Shown: positions 24,931-37,601, counted from the first letter of the stretch. The stretch: 64,000 nucleotides of DNA from Anniella stebbinsi (GCA_029215795.1 JARDYH010000002.1:62101001-62165000); one strand, 5' to 3'. Numbers and translations are program-made. Notes: a model not told the origin generated them from the letters alone.

Positions 24931-26323
24931 AGCTTCCTTTTGATTTAGGCCTTTGATATACCTGAACTGGTTTGGTGTTGGTTCACATGGGAAATTCCAG
25001 ATATCATTCACAAGAATCACTTGCACAACTGTTAACTTTTATGACTTATCAGCACCATAGCTCTGTGCCATGTGATGGAGTTTTAAGTGGAAAGAGTGAG
25101 AATTTCTCAAGGACATTCACACATCATCACCTGAGTGTCTCCATATTATGTGGCCTAAGAGCAGTCCTCAGAAAGGAAGAGGAAATTGCCACCTCTTAGC
25201 AAAAGCCTGGAACATGCATGCTTGAATAGGCTCTTAATGGAATTGGCTAAGAGAATCAGAGTGGATGTGCTGGTTTTCAACACCCCAACCATAAATACCT
25301 TATATGAAAATATATTTAACTTAAATCAATGGAGCTTAAGTAAATATCAAGCTAGGCTTAAAATCAAATTAGACTTGACGAGAAGCATATAATTAACAGC
25401 CACATCAGATTTTTTTTTTAAAAAAACAAAGATTTACAGCAGAAGGAGGGGTAATTTTTGTCAGGAATAGAGAATGCTCTTTCTACACAACCAGCAATTA
25501 GCCATGAAAATTTCCAAACTGGATCTTTCCTATCTGGCCTGGTAGCAGGAACAGGGTTGGATTGGGTTGGAGGCAGTGTTTTCTTCAGAGCCACACCAGG
25601 AGAGAGTAAAGGATCACCCTCCCCTCCCTGTTTGCTATGGTCCCAACAAAACTCCCCCCATATATGCACACTATGTGTCATGGTTGCTAATTTAGCCTCT
25701 AGTTCAAAACAATTCCTCCAAAAGAACTGGAGGCAAGCATGTGTGGAAGCATACCCCGTGGCATAATTCCCTACCTACTCAAAGAAAAGTTGGTGCAAAC
25801 CAACAGCTTTGATTCATCTAGTTGTGTGGGGGGGATAGTGGATGAAACTGAATCCTGCCCCCCACCCTTTCCTTCCACTGAAAGATCATCTGATTGGCAA
25901 CATTGCCTTCAAGGTGCCAGGTTGCTGCTGCTTTTGAGACCCCCCCCCCCCGACATTTTTGCTGCTGCATGGTAATCCTGATGCAGAAGGCAGCACAAGC
26001 TTTTAGGGGGCCTATTTTTCACAGGGCCTGGCCTCTGCCTGGGCTTTTGGCGAACTATCAGGGGTCGCCTTCTGCCTGGGATCACTGTGGTGACCTCGAT
26101 CCAGCGTAAAATGTCAGGGTAAGTCCTTGACTTTAAAAGTGCAGCTTGACAGAAAAACCCTGTGGTGGCTGCAAATCAGTGACTGTGTCATATAAATGAT
26201 GCAGCACCCCCCTGCAGTCACAGTGGGGCTTTTAAAATGTATCGACAGCCCTCAGAACAAATGATGGCTTAGGAAAGTTTACAGCTCCTTTTATCTCAAA
26301 TACTAATAGATACACTGTATTAC

Positions 26324-26635
26324 TAGGGTGACAATATGAAAAGGAGGACAGAGCTCCTATATTTTTAACAGGTGTACAGAAAAGGGAATTTCAGCAGGTG
26401 TCATTTGCATGTATGCAGCACCTGGTGAAATTCCCTCTTCATCACAACAGTCAAAGTTGCAGGAGCCCTGCCCTCTTTTGTAGAGTGACCAGATACAGAA
26501 GAGGGCAGGGCTCCTGCAGCTTTGACTGTTGTGATGAAGAGGGAATTTCACCAGGTGCTGCATGCATGGAAATGACACCTGCTGAAATTCCCTTTTCTAC
26601 AGGAGACCTGTCCTCCTTTCCATATGGTCACCCTA
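26324..26635. mobile_element. Foldback hAT-like MITE, copy 7 (TAGGGTGACC subfamily)
   Basis: It opens TAGGGTGACAATATGAAAAG and closes CCATATGGTCACCCTA. It is 312 bp; the right arm lost the AACTGTTAAAG motif. The centre GTAGAGTGACCAGATACAGA preserves an internal terminus, TAGAGTGACCA, evidence that the element began as two joined units. Confidence 0.92.
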
Positions 26636-28544
26636 CTCTGCATGATTGCGGTAAGCTGCTATAATAATAATAGCCCCCATGCTTATTTGCCTGTGTTATG
26701 TTTCCTCACCATTTTGAGCTGTTTTAAAAGGCATTAAACAAGCCTCTTCTTCATGAGAAAACTCTGAAACTAGCCAATGCCAAACACTGCCCAGCTGCTG
26801 GCACTTGAATGAAAATTACAAAATGTCAGGCTTATGCGACTATTTGACTTCTTTTCTGGATTTTCTATGGTATGCTTTTTGACAATGTGTAAAAGGGGGA
26901 GAGAAGGATCTGTGAAACTGGTTTGTATGTTTGAGAAACATGCCCGTTTTACTTTGCTGTGTCTCTATACCTAGGTGCGGATATTGTTTTGATATATTAC
27001 AAAACCATATTTCTCTTTTAAAAAAATATGCACATCCATTTATATATTGTGAAACCAGCCCCAAATTAGTGCAGTAAATCTTCTTCTGGGGATCACTTAC
27101 TAAACCTAGAGTAGTATGGAGGTTTGATGGTGGTTGAATAACTAAATTGACAATTTTCTCCCTGGCTGTGAATTGTCCTACACGTACTCAACATTTTGAC
27201 CCCATGATTACTGGATTACTGATTATGATAGAATGATCTATGGCTGAGTGTGTAGTATGTGACAGTACATTGGGGTCTTTGATCAGTAACCTTCATCACT
27301 ACTACTCAACTTGCTCTGGTATCTCTATGCTGTTTCTTTCTATCTCTTAACAAAACCGTATCCACAGTCATGGTATGCATACTCCGGAAGAACCCAGCTT
27401 TAATCTCATTTTACATCCATTCCCCATGATCTGACGTTAATCCCTTTCCTATTATGTCATATAAACTCTTCATTTCAAATCTATCTTTCTACTTCTGCTT
27501 AAATCTCCAATTAAAAATAAACCTTTTGTGACATGCATGAATATGTGCTTTATAAACAAAGATGTTTACAATCATTTGATCGTCATTCATCAAAGAATAT
27601 CTTAAGGGGAAAAACTGATATGGCTTTAAACAGGTCAGAGTAATTTAAACAAACTTAACTTTGATTCATTTGGGGAGAGTATTTTTATCTTGATCTAAAT
27701 GAGCAAACAGGAGTTTAAATGCATTCAAATACTGAGGTCGCTCATGCAACTCAGCCAAAATTCCTGTACATTCGAAATATTACTTGGATTGTAATTACAA
27801 CACTTCTGGTCACAGACCTTTGCCAGATGTTGGAAAAACAGCGGAAATGGAGACAGACAGGGCTAATTCTGCCCTGTTATGCTATTTGGAAACCCCAGCA
27901 CCCCAAGCGTGAGAAATATACTGCTCTAAAAGCTGCACAACAAAGGAGAGAATCTGCCATTTGCTTTTATGTCGCATACTCAAGGGTTTGCTTTTGATGT
28001 TGGTTGTCAAAATGGTTTACTAAAATGAGAGTCACTCCAGCCATATGTGTCTTAGGAACAGATCTCCTTCCCGGCCCCCAAAGATGGAATTGATTATGCA
28101 GTTGCTACTTGGATTGGCATAGCTTTTCAACATCATTTGGTTCTTTATCAGCTCCCCATAGTCTAGGTGTATCTGTCCTTGGAGAAGATACTTCCAAGAT
28201 CAGTTCAGCAGAAATGTGCAGTAATTTTCCAAATTGTGTAAAGTGAAGGAATTACTATAGTGAGCTTTATTTAACAGATGTTATACAGACTTTCTTCCAT
28301 TGTGTTCTTGAACCTATTAAGTAATATAAAAGTCAAGGGTGCAAAAATCCAAATGCGCACAAAATAATTAGGCTTGGTAAATGGCACATGGGTTGCTGAA
28401 AAGGGCAAAAACTACATTTCCCTGCCTCCAAGGGTAGAAGAGTTTGGATGACCATCTCTTCTTAATTCTTAGTCTCTGCTTCATTGCTTTTCCAGCTCAT
28501 TTAGCTCCCCCGCACTACCATTCTTTCTGTGCAGCTTGGGTGGG

Positions 28545-28680
28545 CAGAAGGGAGATCTCCAGATATTTTGGACTTCAACTCCCAGAATTCCTGTCCAATA
28601 GCCATGCTGGCAGGGATTTATAGGAGCTGAAGTCTAAAATATTGGGGCATCTACCTTCTGCCTACCCCTGGCTTAAAGTG
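28545..28680. mobile_element. Short palindromic hAT-like element (GTTGTAGTCC family)
   Basis: 'tccagatattttggacttca' and 'actcccagaattcctg' at the left are mirrored by 'ggagctgaagtctaaaatat' at the right, with 'agccatgctggcagggattt' between. It is a common sauropsid MITE. Confidence 0.7.
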
Positions 28681-30034
28681 CACTCTAGCTAGGGTAGAGG
28701 TGAGCTAACCACAAAGACAGGGAGCTAGCAACTAAGGACACACCAGAATGCACCAACAAGAATGTGATCCCTCCTCCCACTGCTGTTCTAAGGTCTCCCA
28801 CCCCTCCAATCTGATCTCTAGAAAGTCTTGGTTGGTCCTTACGTTTCGTAAACAGACAACTGCAGCCCCCAAACCGATTAAACTGAAATTATAAGGCTCG
28901 AATCCTATTTAGTCATTCACAAGATTGTGTGAGGGCCCAGAACTGTGTAGGGGCTACAAGACCATGTGCAACCTCCCCCCGCACCAGTCCCCAATGTCCC
29001 CATCCATGCCAGTCCTATTCCCTCCACTCCCAACCTTCGTGCACTGAGCATGAAGGAGATTGTAAGCTCATTTGGTTGAAAGCACTTAGAATTGATTGGG
29101 AACCCAAGTGCATTCAACTGATGCACTTCAGATCACCTTTCAGTTCTTTGCTTGGGAAGTAGAGGGGCTGAAGCAATGTTGGGTGTGTGGTCAGCATGCA
29201 TGGCCCTGTGTCCCCTACACATTTTTTCTTTACTACAGCCTTCACAGCAAAGGGCAAATTTCAAAGTGAAGCTGGCCTTTGAAGCTTAAGGTTAGACTTA
29301 CTTTCTATGATTACTTTTTGCACCTTCAAATTACACAAAAAAGGCTTTTTATTAATGCAACAAGTCACAATCCCCCAACTGTTTCTTCTGATCCAAGGGT
29401 ATAAGCCAGTGGCCAGATTTTGTTCTCCTGTAAACTTACCATCTTCTGACTGCCTTCTAATACTCTGTTGATGTTGATAAAATGACAAATAGTCTGAGCA
29501 GTTGGATCAGCACAAGTCATATTGTAGATATCCCCTTACCTTTACTTACATGGAACTTAGAACTGATAAAAACATTACATAGATGCATGGTGGAGGTCAC
29601 CGAACCTGCTTCTGTACGTGGTGGGTTTCTAATACAGTGTTTCACATTACCTGTGGCTGTTAATGCTAGTGTAGACATTTTCCAAATGCTCATGGCAATC
29701 CACACAGCAAGCTGATTACAAATATTAGGCCTCCTGCTTGTATTCTGATGTATTCCATGTGTGCAGTGTAACATCTGAATCAGCCCTTCGTGGGCACTTA
29801 AAAAAAATTGGAACATTACAGCTCCACTGAAATCCAGAGGCTACATGGTAAGTCATAACACCCCCTGCTTTTTTGAGATACCAGTGAGACAGCTCTTTAT
29901 AATAAACAGCACAACTGTTTATGCTTGTTGAAAGAAATGTGGTTTTAAAGTTGCCTTTGATGCCTGCTTTGTCAATATTATTAAAACAAACGGAAAAAAC
30001 TAGTCAAAGAAGTACAATTTGTAGCTTTCTAAAC

Positions 30035-30135
30035 CTGATGCAGGCTGTATAATATTTATTCATGGTTATTTGTATATTTATAACCACTTCTCAGCCCTCC
30101 AGGACCCTCAACGCAGCTCACAGTATAATGGTGAC
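30035..30135 (-). mobile_element. LINE/SINE 3' tail fragment, antisense
   Basis: 'atttgtatatttataaccac' and 'ctcagccctccaggaccctc' resemble, in reverse, the 'cggcatataaat' tails of sauropsid LINEs and SINEs. The fragment is short and decayed. Confidence 0.45.
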
Positions 30136-32419
30136 CATAAACAGAGAGCTGGTTCCCACATTTAGCTGCTGGCTCACTTCCATAAATCACTGCTGAGCTG
30201 TGGACTTACCCAAGATCAACGGCTCTTTTTTTAAACGAACAGTCCACTTCATGCAACTGCAGTCTCATGATCTTGTGTGAGTTTGAAGCTCCTATATTAC
30301 ACTGCGCATGAAGAGTCAGCAACGTGCCTGAATGGCGATTTGTGAAACTAAGCTGGCAGCAGTGAATGTGCGGACTGATTCGGAGTGTATCGCTTATTGT
30401 GAAGCATCCTTTTTTCTGTTATTTTTCTTTAGGAACTCTAGCTGAAAACTAATTAACATCATGTTTTAAGAGACACAAGGGTGTCAGGATCACTTTTACC
30501 AATGATAGTGCTTTTTCCCCTTCAACTGATTTCAGAGAGCAAAACTGAATGATATACAGCCTTCTAAAAATAACTCATGAGCTTACACACTTAAATAGAA
30601 TAAACCATTTGACCCCAGTTTCGAATGAGTGGAGCAATGCTACAACTTCAGCAAAACCAACAAAGTTAGAGCCACATCTGTGTTTAATTTTCAACACTTA
30701 GACTAAAAAGGGACAGCTTGAGAGGTCCTAGACATCTAAGGACTTGAGAGTGAAAACAGAGCAGTTGCTGGAGTCTTTGACTGATGAATCTAAGACTTGA
30801 GATATATCGGGAATTTCTAAAGAAGAAAAGAGGCAGAGGAAAAGGGGCAGGAGGGTAATGAAGAGGCAAGGCCATGTTATTGCTAGGCTAAATTACTCCA
30901 CTTTCTTTATATTCTTTTGGTTAGTAGGAGATCTAAACACAGCACTGTAATATTACTTTATAGTAAAGAGGATAGAGCCTTGGAACATTCCACAGAAAGA
31001 GTTTTCTATCATGGGAGAGGGCAGGGGAGAGACTATGTACAATGGCAGCAGATGGGAGGGTTAGATTGCAAGGTGAGAAAAAACTGGCTTTCATAAAGGT
31101 GAGAAACACACAGAATTAAATTAACACTGCAAGCACAGCAAAGAAACAAAAGCAAAACAAAAACATACTCCGGAAAGGCGAGCAATAGAAAACGTTGCAG
31201 GATTTTGCCAAGCAAAACTGGATAAGAATTGTTGGCTGTTGGGGAGATTCCCCCCCTGCTCCCCCGTCAGCGGAAGATATTTTTAATAGCCAAATGCAGC
31301 GGCCAGAAGGAAGGCAATACACAGCTTCTGCGCTATGCATTGCACTCCACTTTTTCATCTTGGCAAGAATGGTGAGGTTTCTCCAAACAGCAATTCCGGA
31401 GAATATTTAGCTACTAAAGCAGCAGTGTGCACAAATGTCACATTTCCATGAGTCAACCCAGTTAATTACCTCCTCCCCCATTTCTTGCATCTCTTCTCAG
31501 GATATTCCCCCAAGATGTTTGCACTGAATTAAAAGCTGAACATATGGATGTGACATCATCAAGGTGTCAGTGGCATGGAAAACAAAGCAGCAAGTGGTTG
31601 AAGAATTAGTATGATTAAGAGGCAAGTCATTTTTGGATAGGGGGAAAAAGGGAAGCACCTTCCAAGGAATAGAAGACCCATAAAAAAAACACCAACAAAG
31701 CACTTTGCAAAATAAAAGTATAAGGCAGAAAAATATTTTTGTGAAAGAAAATAAATCCACAACCAAAGAGAACACAAGAAAGATTAAGCATAACATTCTT
31801 TAAAAATATTTGCATAACAACTCTTTCCTTTGCCCTTGAATGGTAATAATTTATAATATCAACAGATATTTTTTGGTGCCAGCTGGGCTTGGGCAAGGGA
31901 AGGAGGGACAGCACACAGATATGTGATAATGGTAAACAACCATGCGGTCACCTCTGCCACCATTGTTGTCTTTGCTTTAACATGTACAGACTGCTTCCAG
32001 CTTTGGTAATGTCTAATTAGGCCCCAAAGAATCCATGATGTTTAAATAACCAAGTCAAGTGCTAATAAAGTCTCTCTGGTAACCTCCTCATCAGGAGAAT
32101 TCAAGTGAAAATAATCAAGACCCATCAGCGCTAGCCTTATGAGTAATTTCACTAGAGGCTTTTGAAATTTGGAAGGAGAATGTAATATGGTTTGGGGGAA
32201 AAAGTTTGCTTCCCCATTAGGACAAGTGCTGTGCAGTGTAGTAATGAAGTCTTAAAACCATAAAGAACAAAGAAGTCTCTACCAATTCTGAAAGGTCTAG
32301 AGCTATATAACCAACCAATGAAATAAATGTGCATATGAATAATGTCGTATCACTTTGAGATCTACCTTTGACAGTGGAGGCAATGAGTGCCTTTCATGAG
32401 CTTAGGCTGGTGTCTGGCT

Positions 32420-33045
32420 GCAGCCTCTCCTAGACATAGAAAGCCTGGCCACAGTTATCCAAGCTCTGATAATATCTAGTATTGACTGCTATAATGAACG
32501 ATACATGGGGCTGCCTTTGAAGATTGTTTCAAAATGGCAATCAGTTCAAAATACACCTGCCAGGCTATTGATTGGGACTGGATGTTGGGAGCATACTTTG
32601 CCAGTATTGAAAGAAATTCACTGGCTTCTTTTCCATTTCCAAGCACTTTTCAAAATGTAAGTGCTTACCTTTAAAGTCTCATGCAGCATAGGACCCTGGT
32701 ACCTGAAGGAACACCTGCTCCCATACCAACTTGCCTATATACAGAGGTAGTCTTCAGGGTCTTCCTTCTGAAGTAAGGCAGGTGGTGACTAGAGGACTTT
32801 TTAGTGGTGGCACCTTGTTTGTGGAATTCTCTGCCCAGGAAGCCTTGACTAACACTAACATTGCTATCCTTTTACTGCCAGGTAAAGAAGGTCTTTTTCT
32901 TAGACTTTTTGATGTATCTTAATGTTGCTGTTGTTGAACATGCTATTATTTACTTTTTTTTTTTAATTTTATCTTGTTTTGGGAAAACACCCTGGAAGTT
33001 TTGCTGGCGGGCAGCATATAAATCTTTTAAATAAATAAATCCTCT
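32420..33045 (+). mobile_element. L2/CR1-type LINE 3' fragment, decayed
   Basis: Broken frames spell parts of the reverse transcriptase C-terminus: SSIDCYNERYMGLPLK, then SVQNTPARLLIGTG and LKEIHWLL, equivalent to the CNALYIGLP, QNMAARLVTGT and LKSLHWLPI segments of the LINE at 44680-46558. The tail 'gcagcatataaatcttttaa' ends in ATAAATAAAT. Multiple frameshifts show it is old. Confidence 0.8.
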
Positions 33046-33549
33046 ATATGTGCTTCTTGAGATACTGAAAGGACTTTGTGATAACTTATAGTTCAGTAAA
33101 ACAAAGTTATCGCTCAGTGCCAGAAGGAAAGGCCACCTTTAATTATTTTTTCATTACCTATTAGCACTAACAAATTCATTTAGTAACAGCTAAAACAGCA
33201 TGAAGAAGAAACAAACTAGCTTTTGTTAACCAATTACATTTCTCTCACTATTTAAAATCATCATCAACCAAAACAACTTTATTGTTCATCTATCTAAACT
33301 GAGTAAAACTTGCAGACCTAATCTGAACCAATGGGAAATTGGGGCCAAAGTTTCTCTTCCCTACTACAAAGCTATCCTTTGAGCATTGTGCTTTGAAACC
33401 CCATTATTTTCCACGGGACTTGAATAGAGTTCCTGTACAAGTCTTACTGAAATTAATGGAAGCTCAATAGCAGCTATATTGATAAACAAGCCAGCACTGG
33501 TTTGGATTGGTTATTGAAGGGTTTGTTAGGGAAATGTGGATATTGTTGT

Positions 33550-33720
33550 GGTTAGAGGTGTGCACTGACCACAAAATTTGACTCAGACCTGATTCAGCAG
33601 TTCGTAAAATGGCCCGATTCTGCTCTTACTGATCCAGAGGCCAACTGCTTCAACTCGGATACCCGAATCAAGATTTGGAAATTTAAGGCTTCAAGCCTCC
33701 TATTGACTATCATAGGAAAT
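33550..33720. mobile_element. Fragment of a GTGTGCA-ended hAT-like element
   Basis: 'ttagaggtgtgcactgacca' followed by 'ggcccgattctgctcttact' resembles one end of the squamate hAT-like elements that begin AGGGGTGTGCA. The partner end was not located. Confidence 0.35.
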
Positions 33721-34504
33721 CAACAAATGGTCATAACCCTTTTCCCTGTTGTGCAAATGGATGTCATTTGCAGGCTTAGCAGTTCTTTAGGAGGGGATTC
33801 TGGCTGCCAGATGTCAGAAAAATAGTTGCAGTAGTTTCTGTGCTACATCCTTTTTAATAATAATAACAATAGGTAACTGCTAATAACATTTTTATTTTTG
33901 GATGAAATTTGCAGGGATAGGTGCAGCTCCTGAGGGGATTACACCTGCCAACTTTTCGATGAACAACTGCAGGGCTTTTTGTGCAACAGCAACCTTGACA
34001 TTTTAAGGTTAACCAAAAACAGGATGCACTTATCCTCCTATGTTCCTTGTGGACTATTCTTTTTAAAATGACAGACAGCCTAGAGGAATACATAAGTAAT
34101 AAAGCAAAGTTTCAGAAGGCAGGTGCAGTGGTTTCTTTGGAAGGGAAGTCTTCATATTTGTTTGGGGGAATTTGCTTCCCATCCCTTCCCCTATGTTGTT
34201 TGTTTTTTTTGAGGGGACAATTTGTATGAAGCGGCACATGTCATGAATATGTTTCAAGGGAAGTTTCAGAAGGATAGTGCGGGGGCTAGGGAGCTATGAC
34301 GATTGAAAATCAGCTTAATGCCTTTTTCATAGTGAAGCCTAGTTGAGTTGGAAGACTAGCCAATTCACTGTCACATCCTTGCCCTCTGGTGAAGCACAGT
34401 GATTGGAGAGCCCCTGATAAAATGTGCCCTATTATTAGAAAGTGGGCCTGTCAGTCACTCAACCCCCTCCCCCCATCAGTGTTTAGAGAATGAAAGCAAA
34501 GGAC

Positions 34505-34730
34505 ACTATTTTTAGAGACACACTGGGCTAGTTCAAATGGTCCCCACTGTTAACAAACCACTGTGACTTGTTTAATCCTAGGTGTGTGGGGGGCACTTGT
34601 TGTGTCACCCAAACCTGGGTGGCATAGCTTGTTGCAGGGGGAAACAACCTTCATACAACCCAACAACAGGCCATGAGTGGCTCGTTTAATTCCTGGTTAA
34701 CATATGAACTAGGTCACTGGGCTGTCATTC
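34505..34730. mobile_element. Possible palindromic DNA element
   Basis: 'gttaacaaaccactgtgact' at the left is loosely mirrored by 'taattcctggttaacatatg' at the right. The family is uncertain. Confidence 0.35.
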
Positions 34731-34834
34731 TGAAGCTGAATCATGAACAAAGCCTTGTACAGCTCAAGGGTCAGTTCTGGTTGCTTTGGAGGGAAACCTG
34801 TTTCACCTCAGGAAGCACCATAAATGTTCCAAAG

Positions 34835-35497
34835 TAGGGGTGTGCACGCCAAAAAATATCGTCATTTATCGTTATCGTCATTTCATACCAAAAAAATTAT
34901 CGTCTTCATTCATATTGTAGGTGAACCGTATCGTCTTCACGATAATTATTGTGAAAAAATGGTATTTTTTGCAGCCCTATTTTTAAAGAAAAAAATGCCT
35001 ATAACTTCTGTATTTTAAAAGTTAGAGGCTTGAAACTTGGTCACAGTGCTTATGGGGTATACCTAAGTATGTGTATGAAATTTGAGATCGATCCCTCCAA
35101 CCCTCAATTTTATATGGATTTTTTAAAGATCGTTTCCGTTCTGGCAGGTCTGAATGAACGCACGTGGCGAGCTGTCATTCTGAACTGTCAGCACCGAAAC
35201 GATCTTTAATAAATTAATATAAAATCGGGGGTTGGAGGGATCAATCTCAAATTTCATACACATACTTAGGCATGCCCCATAAGCACTGTGACCAAGTTCA
35301 AGCCTCTAACTTTTAAAATCCAGAAGTTATAGGTATATTTATATGGCAGTCTGATAAAAGGATAAAATCGCCCGAAAATTATCATCTCCGATGATTATCG
35401 TAGGTTTTTGTATCATATCGTTATCGTTAAACATATGCACGATAATGACCTTATCATATCATTATCGTACATTTCAATGATACGATACACATCCCTA
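34835..35497. mobile_element. 663-bp near-complete palindrome, hAT-like non-autonomous element
   Basis: It opens TAGGGGTGTGCACGCCAAAA and closes TACGATACACATCCCTA. Flanks TTCCAAAG (34827-34834) and GTCCAAAG (35498-35505) are an 8-bp duplication with one mismatch, as expected for hAT. Subterminal regions are packed with ATTATCG/CGATAAT-type repeats, plausible transposase sites. The inner arms mirror one another around about 35160 ('aaagttagaggcttgaaact' against 'caagcctctaacttttaaaa'). No transposase is encoded. Confidence 0.88.
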
Positions 35498-35507
35498 GTC
35501 CAAAGGC

Positions 35508-35830
35508 ACCTGATTTGGCTCAGGCTTTGGCCAAATCTCACGCGAATTCCTAATTATACAGTTTCTCAAACTTGGCTCCATCTCTTTGGAACTCCCTGCC
35601 TGTTGATGTCAGGCAGGCAACAACATTGTTTCGTTTTCAGCATCTGCTGAATACAGTTTTATTTAAACAAGCCTTCCCTGACAGACCAGTTACATTTTAT
35701 TGGTATAATTTGATTTTAAAGATTTTAATTTTGTATAATGATTATTTTTTCTTTATATCGTTCACCACTTGGGAATTTTATTGGATTGGGAGTGGTATAT
35801 AAGGGTGCAATGCTATGCATGTTTAAACAG
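35508..35830 (+). mobile_element. L2/CR1-type LINE 3' end
   Basis: A frame reading APSLWNSLPVDVRQATTLFR then FQHLLNTVLFKQAFPD matches the C-terminus of L2-like LINE ORF2 (compare APRLWNDLPEETHQ and FRQAYP in the LINE at 44680-46558). The 3' UTR ends near 'attgggagtggtatataagg'. It begins immediately after the target duplication of the 663-bp palindrome, which inserted into or beside it. Confidence 0.85.
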
Positions 35831-36009
35831 AAAAAGTTCTACAACTCTCAGAATTCTTCAGTTAACAATACTAGCTGGGGAATTTTGGGAATTGCAGGAT
35901 TAAACACGCATAGGATTGTGCTCTAAATCTTGTAAAATTAATAAATAAAATAAAATGTGTTTTCATATATTTAGGGAGAGTTTAACTGCAGTGTATTTGC
36001 TAGCTTGGT

Positions 36010-36155
36010 AATGTGGATACCATATGAATTGTGTTGGATAAATTTATGATTCTATCTGTACTTTGTGTACATACATGTTAATTTGCTTTTCCTGTGAGCG
36101 GTTTTGAGTATGATTTGGAAAAGCAGCATACAAATAAATATGATGAAGATGAGGA
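36010..36155 (+). mobile_element. LINE 3' tail with GATGAT-type repeat
   Basis: 'gtgagcggttttgagtatga' and 'aaaagcagcatacaaataaa' followed by 'tatgatgaagatgagg' look like a LINE 3' UTR and its tail repeat. Confidence 0.45.
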
Positions 36156-37131
36156 TAACAATGGACAATGATGGCAGGTTGTAACCTAAAGAGAGATATT
36201 TCCCACCCCCGCCCCTGTTCAACAGATGAAAGAATGTAGTTGTTTAATTCATTAAAGTTGCACACTCAAATCATTTCAACCAAAGTAAGGTATGGAACTC
36301 TCATTGAAATTAAGAGCATTGACTGTAGCAAAGTACAGTCAGAACAGATTAAGCTGAAGCTCCCTGTTGAGAAGCATTAGAGGAGCTGGACGAAATTACT
36401 TTCAAATTTTGAGCATTTATGATTGCAACCAAATGCCTTCTAAAAATAGCCAATATTTCCTCAAATAAGTTTAAAGCAGCTGCTAGCAGAAATTCATGTG
36501 TATCACAGAAAGCGTCCATTCTCTCTAGTTTTGAGGATGTGCTCTTTTAAGGAGGATATAAACTGGAATCATGACTCCTCCCTACTGCTCTCATGTTTAA
36601 TTAAAATTAAAATATTAATTCATAACTAAAAGTCACTGCCTTACAACTGCCTGCCTGAGAGAGTGTGTGTATATGGATATGACAGGTGGGGGGCCTTTCA
36701 ATGAAGAATTTAGGAACTTGCTACTTGCCCACAGCTGTAAAGTTGTAATAGTGATGTTGCTTTTTAAAGCAGCATTTAAGTGACCTTAAAAAATGTTGAA
36801 AATATGACTAGCTTTATAATGATAAAGAAGTCCTCAACCAAAATGGCAGCAGCCACTTTGCAACAGCTATTCAGCAGGTCTTTTGTTTAATTTCTTCAAG
36901 CATAATCTGTCAGGAAAGCCTCCAGTGTAACTCCTACTGAAATGAATGGGAACAGGGCACGCTGTTACTTATTTCAGTTGGGCTTGTACTTCCTGGTGGA
37001 CTGTGTCCTTTGTTTCAATCAGTTTTCCATAACACTACTAAGTGTCTCAGCTTGCAGCTTAAATGAATACTTTCATGCACTCCCCTGGAAGAGCAAAATG
37101 GTAAATAATATAAAGCTGAGACTCATCTTCT

Positions 37132-37132
<1 letters not shown>

Positions 37133-37172
<40 letters not shown>
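37133..37172. repeat. (CAT)n microsatellite
   Basis: About thirteen CAT/ATC trinucleotides. An open frame across it would be poly-His, which is an artefact of the repeat. Confidence 0.95.
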
Positions 37173-37173
<1 letters not shown>

Positions 37174-37436
37174 TGGTCTATCTTTAACTTCCCAATCTTA
37201 TTCTCAAACACACTCAACATTTGTTCTGCATGGTTTTCTTAGTCACTGAACAGCCAGAACAAAATTTTAAAATGTTATTTTGCTTCTGCCTTTTTTGTTT
37301 TGTTTGTTCTTTTGGGGTGATAAGCTCTTAATTATAGGGAAAGAAGACATGATACCGTGCTCCAGCTGGAAGTAGTTATACTGCAGTCACTCCCCCTCCC
37401 TTGCAACCACAGGAAGAATGATTTCCAAGGCCTTAC

Positions 37437-37601
37437 CCTTCTTGTCTTGGTGATTGTGGGATGAGACAGCCACATATGGATTTGTGTTCTCGGACGAGCC
37501 AACTGGATCCTTCCAATCTAGCACGTGCTCCCTAGCATCGTAGCCCTGTTGGGCTGGAGAGTCTGAAGTAGTGGTGCTGGGAAGTAAGGAACTGGAATGC
37601 C
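37437..37601 (-). CDS. SEMA6A: Semaphorin 6A, penultimate coding exon (extracellular stalk)
   Basis: This 165-nt exon encodes part of the extracellular stalk between the PSI domain and the membrane helix. The product reads HSSSLLPSTTTSDSPAQQGY at its start and ends AVSSHNHQDKKG, closely matching vertebrate SEMA6A. The middle is more diverged, as usual for stalk sequence. On the minus strand the acceptor is ATGATGCAAACAG before 37601 and the donor is AAGG|GTAAGG at 37437. It starts with two bases completing a codon and ends with one base of a Gly codon. The last exon at 5185-6374 supplies the other two (GA), so the junction reads KKG-VIRES as in the known protein. Both ends are phase 1 and the length divides by three, so skipping it would keep the frame. 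No stop or frameshift is seen. The preceding exon was not found in the window. Confidence 0.96.

Larger units (their letters stand above)
6375..37436 (-). other. SEMA6A: SEMA6A last intron (31 kb), repeat-rich
   Basis: The interval between the two SEMA6A exons runs from the donor GTAAGG at 37436 to the acceptor TTGCAG at 6375 on the minus strand. Its content is mostly transposon remains, listed separately. The remaining stretches (about 6950-9130, 9750-10820, 13010-14330, 14930-15800, 16460-17230, 18960-20200, 22000-23280, 23420-24500, 26640-28540, 28690-30030, 30140-32410, 33060-33540, 36160-37130) hold AT-rich sequence with short unsupported open frames. I recognise no gene in them. Confidence 0.85.

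Noticed and set aside
36942..37187. Open frame ending in a poly-His run
   Set aside because: The histidines come from the (CAT)n microsatellite.
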